64,000 nucleotides of DNA from Verticillium longisporum (GCA_019188255.1 JAETXT010000005.1:5146001-5210000); one strand, 5' to 3'; positions 1-11,687 are shown, counted from the first letter of the stretch. Notes: generated from the letters alone by a model not told the origin. Numbers and translations are program-made.

Positions 1-2200
1 GGCCTCCATTTTCATACAGTGAACGTGGCGCGTTGTTCTGCGCGGGGCGAGCGTCATCAGAACCGTACTCATGGCTTGCGGCCGAGGAAGTGTCAGCGGC
101 TGGCGCTGATTCCGATCTCGCACGGGTCTCTGATCTGACCGACTCGGGAAATTTGGCTGTCATGGGAGTGCCTGAGATGCTCGGAGGGTCGACAATGCCA
201 AGCTGGTTCAGCGTCAACTCGCCGTCGCCGAGCGTCTTGACGGCGGGCTCTTTGTCCATATTGGCGTCTCTGGAGGGAGAAAGGGGCGGTTCGACTTGGA
301 CTTGGTCTTCTTCCGGGAGGTCGGTCTGGTTCGCCGTCAGGTTGCTACTCTTCGGTGGCGTCTGGCCAATGTTGTTGTTTTGTAGAGTGTTGCTGAACTG
401 GTTGGCAGCGTTCTGTGCAGCTGAGAGCATAGACGAGAAGAAACCGTTCGAGTTCGACGTTGTTGTGGCTGAAGGGCTCTCGGGTGTGGGCGTCAGAGGT
501 GCAAATGTGGTGTTTGACAGTTTGCTGGGACCAGCAGAGCCCGACCTGCTCCTGCGATGTGTGATCAGATTGCCCCAAGGAGTGGGACCGTTTGAAGCAT
601 CTGCGCTCTGTTTCGTGGGCGGCGGCGAGTGTGGACCGATCTGGTTCGGGTCGGTCGGCGTAGGCGGGGTGTTGACAATGATTGGACCGGTCTTCTCGTT
701 TGGCGGAGTAGTCGGCGCCGGCACAACGATAGAGATGCGGTTCGAGAGTGTGGAGGCGCGGGACCGAGACTTGCGATCGTTAGGGCGAGAGGAAGCGGCG
801 GAAGCAGTTGTTGCTATGCTGTCGGCATCTGGCTCCGTGGTGTTGGACAGATCGGACTGCGATTGCGAGTTCGAGAGGCTTGACAGGTTTGGCAGGCTCC
901 GGTTCTTGTCGTCGTCCTCGGCAAGGCTCGCAGGCTTCCCCTCGGGACTGGTGCTAGGACTCGGGTTGGCGCTGCCACCGGGACTGGCGGCACCGCCGGC
1001 CAGGGACAAGTTGGACTTTTTGGAGCGAAAGACGTTGGCGAGCTTCTTGCCGACCGGGGAGGGCGATCGCTTGGTGTCTTTCTGGGGCGGCTGCAAGCCT
1101 AGTCCAGTCTTACTGCGAGCAGACAGACTGGATCGAAAGTCGGATTCGACCGACTCTGTGCGTTTGGAGAGGGGTGCGGTGGAGGATCGGGACGCCAGGT
1201 CGGGCACTGTCTGGTCCAGACCCTGGGGCTCTGGAATATGGGTAGCTTGTATGATGGGGGACGATGTCGTCAGGTAGCCGATCTGGGAGGGGTGGGTTGA
1301 GATTGTTTCGGGGCGGTACTTGAATGGCGATGGTGGTTGTGGCTGGGGGGCGATTTGAGGCGAAGCAGAAGTGGAAGCTGACACGAATGAGGATGCTGGT
1401 GCTGGAGGTGATGCAGGTCTGCAGCAGGATGAGAAAATGCCAGGTCAGCCAAGAACGAAACGAAACGGAGGTGGTCGGGGATAGGTGCGTGGTGGTGGTG
1501 GGTGGGTGGGTGGTGGGTTATGGGCGATGGGGTCATGAACACAGGTAGCGGACGTCAGTGCACGCGCAGTGCAAGTGCAAGGGCCACAGGGGGGATGCAG
1601 TCAGCCTGGGCTAGCTCGCGCGCACCCGCTTCCACCACGTCTGGTCGTCTCGCTTTCCATGGTGCGTTCCAGGGTATGGATGGATGCCTGCAAGGGGCAC
1701 CAGCGAGGACGGAGCGTGGAGAGGAAGCTTCGGAGCCAGCCAGGCGCCGGGATGGTCGCTGTTCGAAGAACGAGGCACCCGAACCCGTAGCTGACGACTA
1801 GAACATCTTTTGACAGGCCCATTGACGGCGGGCAGAGGGGGGGATCCGAAGATGAAGAAACATGGGTAGAAGCGACTTACGAGTCATGATCTGCCCTCAC
1901 ACTTGCTGCACTGTTGCTGTTGGGATCATTCGGATGCACATTGTTGCTGCCACTCTGATCCGCCCTGCTGATGCAGCTATGCCTTTTATCCATAGAGCTG
2001 ATGTCGCCGTCGGTGTAGTCGCTGCCCTGGTCGCCATCACCATCTTCGAAATAGAGTGAAGACCTGGAGTCTCGGTTCGACTGGTCGGCTTGGTCATGTC
2101 CCTCTTGCTGCTGTCGTCTCTTACGTCGTCGTCGCTTGGCCACGATGGCTTTGGGAAGCAGTTTGCTCAAGCCGCCGTGGCTCGGATCAATGGGTTCCAT
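1..2200 (-). CDS. Probable GRAM/VASt (Lam-type) lipid-transfer protein, N-terminal part (partial)
   Basis: The gene reads leftward and runs off the window at position 1. Two exons are supported: 2200 to 1881 and 1418 to 1, joined across a 462 bp intron (donor GTAAGT at 1880, acceptor CTGCTGCAG ending at 1419). Phase is kept through a split serine codon. The first exon encodes GGLSKLLPKAIVAKRRRRKR. The second is a long Ser/Pro/Thr-rich disordered stretch that includes NGFFSSMLSAAQNAANQFSN. This layout resembles the N-terminus of fungal GRAM-domain proteins (yeast Ysp2/Lam family, sterol transfer at ER-plasma membrane contacts), but the GRAM and VASt domains would lie outside the window. The frame stays open upstream to about 2341 and reads protein-like, so the true start may be in an exon further right. 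The family call is from memory of the N-terminus only. Confidence 0.5.
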
Positions 2201-3299
2201 TGGCTCGCGTTCTGTGAGCGTCCCCGTCTCCAGCGACCCAGAGAACCCGAGGGGTACGGCAGGCGTGGTGTCGTTACGGATTATACGAGATCGGATTCGG
2301 GTTGAGCGACGTCGCAGATGCCAACGAAAGCTTGTCGTTCTTCAGGGTTGCGGTGGTACCTTGGAGCGAAGCAATGTGATGCGCAGTTGAATCTTAAAAT
2401 CCCTCGACTCGGGGTATTTGGACAAGACTGCTTTCCAATTCTCAGAGCTGCCCTGGAATCATGACCGTGTGCACCATGTCTTTCCTTCCTTCGTGCCCTT
2501 GCTGCTGGCTGCCTTCGTTCCTGCCCCCTTCCAGATGCCAATGCAGGCCTGGAGACAGAAGGAGCGTCATCATCGCACCAAACTGGGCAGTAGCCGCGGA
2601 GCTTCTGCTCCACATTCGCATGCCGTTGGAAGGCGCTACCCCATTAAGAGTGACACATGTACCACAAAGTCCAGTGACGCCACGAGGCGCTCAAGAGATA
2701 CAGCGTGCTACTGGGTGAACTGTGAACGCCCCCATTCGAGAGATCGCCGATTCGCCTTCCACATCGACTCTTGCGCCGCGTTGGACAGGTCCAATCCATC
2801 CAACTCCTCCAACGACGAATCCTCCGCTTTCTCTGCCTCCTCGGCCCCGAACTTCCCAAAAGCCGTCCTACCCGACACGGCATGAGGGACCTGGGCCATG
2901 CGTGATCATCCACCATTGTCTACCAGGCGAGAATCGGTCGGGCATTGGGCGACCGCCGTCACATTGGACTAGCGATTCAAAATCGCGCCGCCAGTACACG
3001 ACAGAAATGGTTGCCTATCCATCGCCTTCACGATGGAGTACACCCTCGCCTTCACGATGGAGTACACCCTCGCCTTCACGATGGAGTCTACCCCTGAACC
3101 TTCTTCAACAACCATCGAAGGGACGGGTCCTCGGGTTTCACAAGCCTTGATCAACATGCAGGCAACACTCCTAGGTACAATTAAAACGCTAACCCCCTGG
3201 TATCATGCAACACAAACAAAGCCGCCAGGCACCCGCCATTACCATACGACACCAGCGCACGGTCGCAACGTTGCCTTTCACGCACCCACCAGTGCTGGC
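2201..3299. other. Intergenic region between two minus-strand genes
   Basis: This should hold the promoter and 5' leader of the GRAM-type gene and the 3' end of the transporter gene. No recognisable gene was found. One 63-codon minus-strand ORF (2708 to 2899) has a balanced acidic composition but no relatives I recognise. A 24-bp tandem repeat sits at 3022 to 3093. Confidence 0.6.
3022..3093. repeat. 24-bp tandem repeat, three copies
   Basis: The unit beginning TCGCCTTCACGATGGAGTAC occurs at 3022 and 3046. A third copy at 3070 differs by one base (GTC for GTA). It lies about 200 bp beyond the stop codon of the DUF2421 gene, probably in its 3' UTR. Confidence 0.9.
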
Positions 3300-6200
3300 C
3301 TATCGCTCGTCCTCCTCTTCAATACCTTTGCCCTTGTCATCGTCTCGTCGCCAAGTCCCCGCTCCCGTTACCGTCGGCCGCCGCTTTCGCGCCGATGCGC
3401 GCCGGGAAGACACACGTCGGAGACTCAGCGGGATCTCTGCCTCGCCCTCCACTGCCGTCTCCAGGCTGTCTGAACGCGCTCGACTGCCCCTGGTCCAGGT
3501 CCTATGCAGGTGTAGGCCTGTGTCTCCGCGCTCTGCTGCAGCCTGCCGGCCCGTGGACGACGCCGTATCGTGTCTCTGTAGCCCATGATCGTGCCTTTGG
3601 GAACCGGTATCTGGCCGGGCCGTGTCTGGCCTGGACAGCCCCGTATCTGGCCTCTGTCCGACTTCTGCTTTTGCCTGTCCCGTGTCTTGCCTGGCCAGCC
3701 CGGACAGCCCCGTTCCAGGCCTCTTGATCCTTGTCCCCGACCTCCGTGACTCGGTCTTAGTCAAGGACGCGCCTGCCGCCGCGTCGTCTTCATCGACCGG
3801 TACCTCTCTCGTCTTGACGTTCTTCGCATATTCCTTGAATGTCGGCTTCTCCAACATGCCGCTTCTGAACGCGTTGACTCCCACTAGCAACTTTGCTAAT
3901 TCCACCAGCTCTTCGAGGTACTCGATAATCTCCATCAGCCCCGCCGCGTTTGCATTCCAGCTGAGGAACTTGTGTTGCGTCACTACTCGCGCCGTGCGCT
4001 CGTCCTCGCTGAGCACCCTCTCGGGACCTTGCATGCTTGCCATGTAATTCCGCATCCCGCCCTTCCTCGCCCCGCCGGCAGCGGTGGCCATCTCGCTGTG
4101 TTGTGCAGCCTTGTCGGTGAGAGCCTGCCGGACACGGTTTATGAGGCGTAGCATCGCCAGGCGTGCCGAAGGGATGAATTGCGGCAGCGGCATGCGCGTC
4201 GTCAGCGCCTGGTTCACGACGAAGAGAGCGATTGCGATGGATGCCGCCACGGCGCGACGGTAGGCGTGTACCTCGGCGTTGAGCTCCTCCAGGACCGAGC
4301 TGCCATAGACGCGCCGCAGTTGGAGCATGTTGTCCATTCGGTCGACAATCTGATGCAGGACGTAGATGATCTCCCGGTAGATTGGATGCAGCTGCCGAAA
4401 GCTGCCCTTGAGTCGTGGCTCCGTCAGGCAAAACGGCAGAAATGTCTCTGCAGCCGATAGTGCGCCCTGTGCCTTCTCCCGAGACCGCTCGAAGCGCTGC
4501 TGAACCTTGTCTGAGCGTAACTGAAGATTCTTTGGGTTGTCAACGCCTACGGCGATGGCTGTCTGCATGCTGCTCATCTGCTTGATCGAGGTTGAGAGGG
4601 ACTCCACCATCCTGTCGCGAGCTCTAGCGGGGTATAGAATGAGCTCCACGAGGAGACCAACCGAACAGCCGATGAAGAAGGTCACTAATCGCGTGTAGAG
4701 GTTCACGTGTGACACGGTATTTTCATTGACGGTTGCTATAGGTCGTGAGCAGGTCAACGTGGCTGATTTTGGCAAGGGAGACATACTTAAAGCGACAGCC
4801 GTCATGGAGGATATTGCAACCATGCCCGTCTTGACGTATTTCGTGCCGAGCTGGATGTATACAGATGGCACCGCTCCGATGACGAGAATGACTACCAGGG
4901 GCGCTCTGTGGCTGCCACCGGCTACGCACGCCGCATATCCCATTACACAACCGAATGTGACACCTACCAATCTGAGGATGAAGACGAAAAACGATGTGCC
5001 GATAACGACCTCGAAGATCAGGATGAGTTGTAGCGGCGCCCAGACACCCCGAATCGTCGCGTACCACTCGTGCCACGACGGGATGAAGCCCGGCCAGCTG
5101 ATGATGAAGAAGGCGATGGCAAGCTTGACCGCATAAATGGCATCATCTGACCTCTGGAGCGACTCGTAGACGTCGGCCACGCGCGCCCGGTTGCGGCTGA
5201 CGATGCCTCCGGACGCTGCGGCACGCCGTTTTTCCTTCTTCTTCTTCTTCGCCTCGCCCTTTGCTTTGGGCGGAGTCGGAAAAGGCGGCTTTGCGTGTTG
5301 AAAGCTCGCTTCCAGTACGTTTGGCACACTCTCCACATCAGCTCTCTGTCGTGCGAGAGGCCTGTCGAGCTCCTCCACGGTGCCTTCTTCTTCCATCCTG
5401 CTCTCCTCCTTGGGCGTAGGAATTCGCCCCGACCGGCCCTTCTTGCGCATCGTCTGCGGCAGAACCATGGCATCCCTCTCGCCGCCGGTCGCCAGCCACT
5501 GCCGCCAGCCAAAGTATTCGGGAAAGTGAATGCTCATCCTGTGCCGCCTGTGGCGCTTCTCGACGAGGAGACGGGCTTTGCGCAGCTGCTGCGGCATGTG
5601 CACGGCCGACTCCCGCAGGCTCAGCAGGAAGGACGATACGAGAAACGCCCCCATGCGGGGCATGATAGCGGTCTCGCCGTTCTTGGTCGTGGTCGCGCGC
5701 TCGAGCTCCTCCGTGGAGCAAAAGTCGTAGATGGCAATGGCGTCCATGAAGGCGTCAATGTGGATGTCCATCTCTTCGAGGATGATCCTCTTGGGCGTCG
5801 GCATGCCCGTCTTCAGCTTTGGGAGGCCGTAGCAATACGCTAGGCTCGTCGTCACCGTCAGGGCGGCCTGCCGCAGCGCCTCGGTAAAGTCCTTGGTCGG
5901 CAGCTGGATGCGCTTGATGATGGCTTCGAGAACCTCGGGATCGCCTGCCTCCAGCTCGCGCAGCGGCTTGACGGATTCCAATGCGTCGAGAGGATCTTCC
6001 TCGGCCAGCGTCGTCGGGTTTCTGAACTTTCTGGGGCCCAGAAGCTCTTCGAGGGCCGAGGCGCGCTGGAGCGGCCGCACGAATGGATCCTCGTCCTCGG
6101 TGTCGGTGGCATCGTCGGGTTCGCCGTCGCCTAGGAGGACGAATTTGTTCTCGCACGCGCCGATCAGCATGACGGCATTGTGTACGAGACCGGGCATGGC

Positions 6201-7261
6201 TTTCGTGGTGATGGGCTTGAGGCTGGAGGGCGGCAGGGGCCGATGGCAATCTCGAGGTTGACCTCGGACTGGCCGGCGCGGCAGCGCTGCAGGCCCGACC
6301 GCAGCGCAGCTTTGCTGGCCGTCAGCGCGGCTAGGTTGATGTGTTGCGCGGGGGCGCTGATGACGGGTGCTCTCGATCCGGGTGTGGATAAGGGGTTCCG
6401 TAATCCGGACCAAAGATGGTGATACCAAGGCCGTTTCGCGCTCGAACCAACTTCTGTTTTCGCGGTGCCGGCCGTGTTCGGCAAGGCTTCGGCCGGCTGG
6501 TCGCTCTTGGGTTCGTCTGGGCCATCCCCAGGGCTGAGGAACCAGTTTGTAGAGCGCGTCACGGCCAGCGTCGTCTGATCAATGGCATCGATGGTGGCGT
6601 GGGCGAGGAAGTCGTTGGAAGGCTCCGGGAAGATGGAAAAGTTGATCAAGAAAGTAACCACCATTCCTATCAAGATGGGATAGGCAACATACGTTACAAT
6701 GGTGTTCGTTAGCGCCCGCCACGGGCCCATGAGAATGATGGTGGAGGAAGTTAGGTGGAAGAGAACGTAGACGATCAACCTCGGGCTAGACGAGCGAAGA
6801 TAGCCGTGATGAAAAACGGCGCATAACAGAAAGAGGGCCCGAATAGCGAACGCGGCCTGGAGGTTGTCATCGACGGCCCGACTCGATAACCAGAGGCCGA
6901 GCGAGCCCCACGCCGTTCCCATCGTTGCGCCGACAAGGGTCAGGAGTAGTCCCTCGACCATGGCGCCCATTCGTTGGCCCGGGTTGGCGAAGACGGTTGT
7001 TAAGGGGGCCAGAAAGGTAGTGCCGGGGAAGAGGGCAACAACCTCGGGGATCAGGACAATGATGATGGTGAGGGTCGTCGCTATGGAATACTTGACGACG
7101 CGCCGCCATAGGTTGTTGCTTCGGAGGTTGGTCCATGTTGCAGCGGACCAGGCGCGTGACTTGACGATGCCAGAATGAAGCCATCGCGGTCTGTGCCCAT
7201 GTCGAAGTCCTTTTGCGGGCGCCGCCTCGGCTTCAGCCATATCCGTTGCTGAAATGGCCAA
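3300..7261 (-). CDS. DUF2421 / ArAE_2 family membrane transporter with apparent frameshift
   Basis: Exons are 7261 to 4787 and 4735 to 3300; the 51 bp intron (donor GTATGT, acceptor CTATAG) is a multiple of three. The protein would be about 1303 aa. An N-terminal hydrophobic bundle (about residues 55 to 215) matches the ER transporter 6TM N-terminal domain. A second bundle follows near the middle (IISWPGFIPSWHEWYATIRG and after), then a DUF2421-like region with VELILYPARARDRMVE. Members are related to aromatic acid exporters and brefeldin-A-sensitivity proteins; the substrate is unknown. The C-terminal tail is rich in Arg-Pro-Asp-Thr-Gly repeats (about 3490 to 3740). The frame breaks at a G run at 6236 to 6239: NLEIAIG is in one frame and PLPPSSLKPITTKAMPGL in another. 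One missing base explains it. No intron fits, because the only GT...AG pair is about 40 bp and would delete conserved residues. Confidence 0.88.
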
Positions 7262-8617
7262 CGCTGTACGTTGAGCCGCGGAGGCGAGTAGCTTCCTACA
7301 GACCGTGGACGTGCTTCAGACAGTAAATCGAAAGATGCGGTTGCTGGAGATTGAGAATCACGATCCCGAGGTATGCAAATTCGACCCCCATGACTCCATG
7401 GCTGGATCTGAATATGGTGGAAGTCTAGGCCTTGGTGGGATGAAGAATGGGGGCAGGAATATTCGGCGGCGTTGGGCACATCGTTCATGGGCCGGCAAGA
7501 AGACGTCGAATGTTAGGTCGCACGTGGCAGGCAGACTTGGATCTGGAATGAGGTGAAGTCATCTGCCAAGGTGAGTACATGTAGCATTGACGGGGGCGCG
7601 CGAGTCGCGTGTTCTGGAAACCGGGTCCGGTTCCGGGGAGTTGATCCAAGGAAGGACCCAGAGAGAGATTCTTGGAGGGATTCGAGGTCAACATGGCCAA
7701 GATAAGTGCCCGGCACTAGCGGGCACATCAGGATAGCTGGGTAGCAAGTACTGTGGCCGGACAATACTCTGACATGTGCCAGTCATGGGTAATTCAGCGG
7801 TAGCATGTCAACATGTTGATGAATGTCACGGTGCCTGCCGCCAGCGATGGCCATCTTGATCGACAAAGATGACGGATATGTCATGCATAAGACATGCTTG
7901 ACAGGTCTCATGCAGACGAAGAAGGCTCTGCAGCACCTACCCAACACGAAAGCGAGCTGTCCGAGCGAGTTGGACCAAGCTCACAGGTCCATGTTGGGCA
8001 TTCATCATTTTCTGCAAGCCCTAGCTTTGACTGACTTGGTTAGGTACCGAGAAGATGCCAATCCTTGACTTCTGATGCTGATCTTCCTAGCAGGGGACGT
8101 AAATCGTCGCCTGATGGACGAGAGAGCAACATGGCTGTGAGAACATTGCTTGTTCAGGCAGCCTGTATGTGCATTCCCTACCTTACCTACCTTAGGTAGG
8201 TAGGTAGGTACCTTACCTAGCAATGCCTAGGTACCTAGGTAGGTACCTAGGTACAGGTATCAGGACTGCCTCCGGGCAGACAGTGGGGTACACAGCATCC
8301 TTTGGTGCCACTGGCATCCCCGCACTCAGGTCTTCCGCCTGAACCTGCAGGCGCCGTCGATTGCTCTTCAGCCACTGCACTCCCACTCCCCCACTTGAAG
8401 GTGTCTGGGGCGATTAGATAACGCCTCGGCCTGCTCCTGTCACTCCGTCTGCCTTGTTGCGATCGTCTGCCTGCCACCTTTGCCTCTGCCATATTACTAC
8501 ACTCTTCGGACTTGACCTTCAGGCAACAGCTTGCCTATTTGTGCCTTTTGTCCGGACAACCCCCCTGATCGAACACACATCTGCATCTCAAACCTCTCCA
8601 GACGGCTGCCGCCCATC
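7262..8617. promoter_or_regulatory. Divergent intergenic region, transporter / IST1
   Basis: About 1.36 kb separates the start codons of the minus-strand transporter and plus-strand IST1, so both promoters lie here. No credible coding sequence was found. A cluster of TACCTAGG-type palindromes occupies 8177 to 8259, about 360 bp before the IST1 start. The stretch at 8520 to 8617 is pyrimidine-rich, as expected of a fungal 5' leader. Confidence 0.6.
8177..8259. repeat. Dense CCTAGGTA / TACCTTAGG palindromic cluster
   Basis: Overlapping copies of CTACCTTAGGTAGG, GTAGGTAGGTACC and CCTAGGTACCTAGGTAGG give a strongly self-complementary segment. Shorter relatives occur in other intergenic parts of the window (near 18295, 24567 to 24640, 38552, 39991, 40268, 58105 and 58517). 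Confidence 0.85.
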
Positions 8618-9608
8618 ATGCCTCCCCCTCCTGCGTCCTTAATCGTAAGTGACCCTGCGTTGATCCCCCGCCATTGCAAATGACGTAGACCCCGCTAACG
8701 ACGCAACTCGCGCGCGCGCCATCCAGACCAAACTCAAGGTCCAGCTCAAGCTGGCCATCGCCCGCCTGCGCATGGTCCAGCAGCGCGATGAGGCCTTGGG
8801 CAAGACACAGCGCCGCGCCATGGCCCAGCTCCTCGAGGTCGGCAAGGTCGAGAGCGCCCGCATCCGCGTCGAGAATATCATCCGGTCCGACATCACCAAC
8901 GAGCTGCACGAGCTCCTCGAGTTGTACTGCGAGCTGCTCATCGCCCGCGCCGGCCTGCTCGAGGGCTCGACGTGCGACCCGGGTCTCGAGGAGGCCATCA
9001 AGAGCATCATGTACGCCGCGCCCAAGACGGAGATCAAGGAGCTGCAGGTCGTGCGGACGTTGCTGGCCGAAAAGTACGGCAAGGAGTTTGTCATGTCGGC
9101 CATGGAGAACTCAGACGGCAAGGTGGCGCCAAACATTGTGAAGAAGCTGAGCGTGACGCCGCCGCGGGAGGAGCTCGTCGTGGGATACCTCGAGGAGATT
9201 GCGCGAGCATACAACGTCGACTGGCCCAAGCGCCAACAGCTCGGCGAGGCGCCAGACCTGCTCGACGACGACGACGCTGACGGCCCCGGGGAGGATGGCG
9301 AAGGCGGCGGAGGCGGCGGTCAGAAGGTTCTTGCAGAGCCGGATCTCAAGGCCGAGAAGGAGCAGGAGATGCTGAGCAAGGCCACTCCGCCAAGGACAAT
9401 CGGGGGCCCGAGCAGCCCTTTAACGGTCAATCCGCCTAAGATGACAACTGACAACGTCCATCCGCAGGTCAAGGTCAGCTCGCTGAACCTGAAACCGAAC
9501 CAAAAGATGGCCAACGCACAGAAGAAGACCGACTCCAATGGACCTGGTGGCGCGGTACCCGACATTGCTGAGCTCGAGAGGAGGTTCGCCGCCTTGAAAA
9601 AGCTGTAG
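8618..9608 (+). CDS. IST1: IST1-like regulator of ESCRT-III / Vps4
   Basis: Exons are 8618 to 8644 (27 nt) and 8727 to 9608, with a GTAAGT donor and a CCATCCAG acceptor; 302 aa. The start is the ATG in CCATCATGCC just upstream of the short first exon. Residues 10 to about 190 form the helical IST1 domain: TKLKVQLKLAIARLRMVQQR, then RVENIIRSDITNELHELLEL, ending with the conserved VDWPK. A Gly/Asp-rich linker follows. The last residues, ELERRFAALKKL, fit a MIM1-type MIT-interacting motif (LxxRFxxLK), the element that docks onto Vps4/MIT proteins. In the family, Ist1 binds Did2 and Vps4 at endosomes and tunes multivesicular-body sorting. No frame problem was seen. Confidence 0.95.
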
Positions 9609-10198
9609 CGTTGAACATGTCGATGATGGTGTTTTCGGTTCAATGGGCTGGCTCTTGGGTTTGGATGCTTCAGATTTAGCGAGCATGTGTTTTGTTATTT
9701 TATTGACAGTTGGTCAAGGACCTGTTTGTCGTTGCCAAATGGACCGATCTATGTCTGATGTGACTAGCATAGTTGCCAACACGTGCGCTTTGCATGGCTG
9801 TGCTCCACAATCATCATTTGCACTCTTAGAACCTTGGAAAGCATTCCCTTGCTCAGGAATAATACCAAGGCAGGCGACACTGAAGCTTACTACCTGTTAA
9901 TGCCCACGTGAAAGGAGTTGGTGGCTGATCAACTCGTCAGCGCTAGTCGTTCTATTGTTTCCTTTGGAAGCCTCCTTACATCCATGCCTTTGAACAAAGG
10001 CAGGCACGATCAATTTCCTACGTATAAAGAGCAACAGCCAGTGATTCATAACATGTTTTTATTGTAGGTCATCCGGCCCATCGCCAGACATTGGTGGTCT
10101 TCTTGCCCATAAGCATGCATCGTGAGAGCTTGTCCAACAACGACGCCGCAATTCTTCACTCCCCTTGTTGGAAATCCCACGAGGCGTCCCGGCTGTGA
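9609..10198. other. Intergenic region
   Basis: This holds the 3' end of IST1 and the upstream region of the next plus-strand gene. A TATA-like ACGTATAAAGAG occurs near 10020. An ATG at 10115 opens a 27-codon ORF that could be a first exon of the downstream gene, but no donor/acceptor pair in the right phase was found. Confidence 0.5.
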
Positions 10199-11491
10199 CT
10201 ATTTCGACTTCAAAGCAGGAAGAACAATCACGCCGCGGCTATAGACGATAGCGATTTGGCCAAGCTCGGACTTCCCGACCTGGAGTATATCAGACATGCT
10301 CCCCAAGGTGATTTTCAAGATCAGCTACGGCGTCAATTCGAGAATGGGACATCGGACGAAGATGCCATCCTAGTGGGCGCGGCCGAATGGATGGCGGAAC
10401 AGGTGCCGCACCTTACTCTCGTCAACCACATGAGCAACTCTCCCGTTATTCGAGAGTGGTGTAGTTTTCTTGCCAGTCTCGGCTGTCCCAAAAACAAGGT
10501 CTTGGATCACTTTACCCATTCGAAGAAAATCAGAACACACCCCAGAGACGGCAAACCGGCAACGGAGTCGAAGTTTTGGAACTTCGCGAAGCGGCTCATG
10601 GACATTACGTACGATGGCAAAAGAGCAAAAGGCGTCCGAAGGAATAAACCAGTTTGCCACCCCGTGCTTCAAAATACCTTGAATTGCCCTTCCACACCTT
10701 CCTGGCAAAATATTTCCATCGAGAAAATGAGTTCGAAACTCGAGACAAGCTCTCCGGGTCCCAGCACCTCCCAGAGAACTGCTCTTCCCGAAGTTCAGGG
10801 GATCAGCCGGCCCCGTTCTCGGCCGGGTAAGGCATTCAAGGCTACAGATCAGAAGAGGGAGATCATTTTCCTCGTCCCATTCATGCGACCCGTACCAAGG
10901 ACCGGAGGCTACGACAGAGCGGATGTCGTTGACCACACTCCCTTCGACGAGGACTCACCATATCGCAAGCGCCAGAAACTGACTGAGCGCCTCCAGGAAG
11001 AGGCTCTTCGACAGACGAACGAAGCGACAAGTCTTTCCCCAACGAAAACGAAAAATTCTCAGGCCAAAACGAAGGCAAGAATAATAAACGGCAAAACATT
11101 CCTAGATGTTTGGAAACACGACCGTTGGAGGAAATCACCGGATCAAGATCGCGACGATCGACGCGAAAGAAAAGCGCAAGCTTCGCGGCACCAACGTTTG
11201 CAATCACCAGACCCTAAAGATGCCATCATATGCAGACCTCGTCTCGCCTTTGTACGCACCCCAAGCCCTGTAAACGATCAGCCGCTCGAAACTGGCCGCC
11301 TTTCGCCGTGGTATGGCGTGGATGGCAAGCCCTGCCTGGATGCAGAGCGCAGAGGAGTTTGCATCGGGGCCCCCATTTCGCAAACTGATGAAGAACGGGC
11401 TGTCATTCGGGCGGATGTATTCCTGGATGCGCTGGCCTCCGAGTTGACAGCGAAAAACTGTGGCGGCCGTATGTCGCGGGTCATGGCATGA
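10199..11491 (+). CDS. Hypothetical fungal protein, start unresolved
   Basis: A single open frame runs from just after a stop at 10196 to the TGA at 11489 to 11491 (about 430 codons). The first in-frame ATG is only at about 10390 (WMAEQVPHLTL). The protein-like sequence upstream of it (DDSDLAKLGLPDLEYIRHAP) suggests a missing 5' exon; an AG-rich acceptor-like site lies at about 10215 to 10218. The N-terminal half looks folded (IREWCSFLASLGCPKNKVLD, FWNFAKRLMDITYDGKRAKG). The rest is basic, Ser/Pro-rich and probably disordered. I recognise no domain. Base composition is less GC-rich than its neighbours. It is convergent with the AP-2 sigma gene, 196 bp away. It is probably a real lineage-restricted gene; function unknown. 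Confidence 0.6.
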   Translation, partial: LFRLQSRKNNHAAAIDDSDLAKLGLPDLEYIRHAPQGDFQDQLRRQFENGTSDEDAILVGAAEWMAEQVPHLTLVNHMSNSPVIREWCSFLASLGCPKNKVLDHFTHSKKIRTHPRDGKPATESKFWNFAKRLMDITYDGKRAKGVRRNKPVCHPVLQNTLNCPSTPSWQNISIEKMSSKLETSSPGPSTSQRTALPEVQGISRPRSRPGKAFKATDQKREIIFLVPFMRPVPRTGGYDRADVVDHTPFDEDSPYRKRQKLTERLQEEALRQTNEATSLSPTKTKNSQAKTKARIINGKTFLDVWKHDRWRKSPDQDRDDRRERKAQASRHQRLQSPDPKDAIICRPRLAFVRTPSPVNDQPLETGRLSPWYGVDGKPCLDAERRGVCIGAPISQTDEERAVIRADVFLDALASELTAKNCGGRMSRVMA

Positions 11492-11687
11492 TCCCATGAC
11501 CGCAAGCGAGACAATATGCACATAGAAATCCAGTGAATCATGGCATGAAAAGATCTTTGCCAGGGAGATGGAAAAAAATAGACCTAGCTCAATTGAACGC
11601 CCAACGCCCTCCGAGATGGGTTCCATCCTCAATGCAGCCGCCCTGAATGTTTGATTCACCGCATGCTTTCTCCCTCCTTTTGCTCCT

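Noticed and set aside
33..1277. 414-codon plus-strand ORF
   Set aside because: It is antisense to the minus-strand frame that reads as a Ser/Pro-rich protein joined in phase to an upstream exon; the plus reading is hydrophobic and unlike any family.
2708..2899. 63-codon minus-strand ORF as a missing first exon of the GRAM-type gene
   Set aside because: No donor in the right phase near its end and no family similarity; left as unproven.
3008..3100. 24-bp repeat as a coding repeat (EYTLAFTM)
   Set aside because: It is in frame only in a short ORF with no other protein-like sequence and lies in a 3' flank.
6200..6270. Intron as the cause of the frame change in the DUF2421 gene
   Set aside because: The only GT...AG pair is about 40 bp and would remove conserved residues on both sides.
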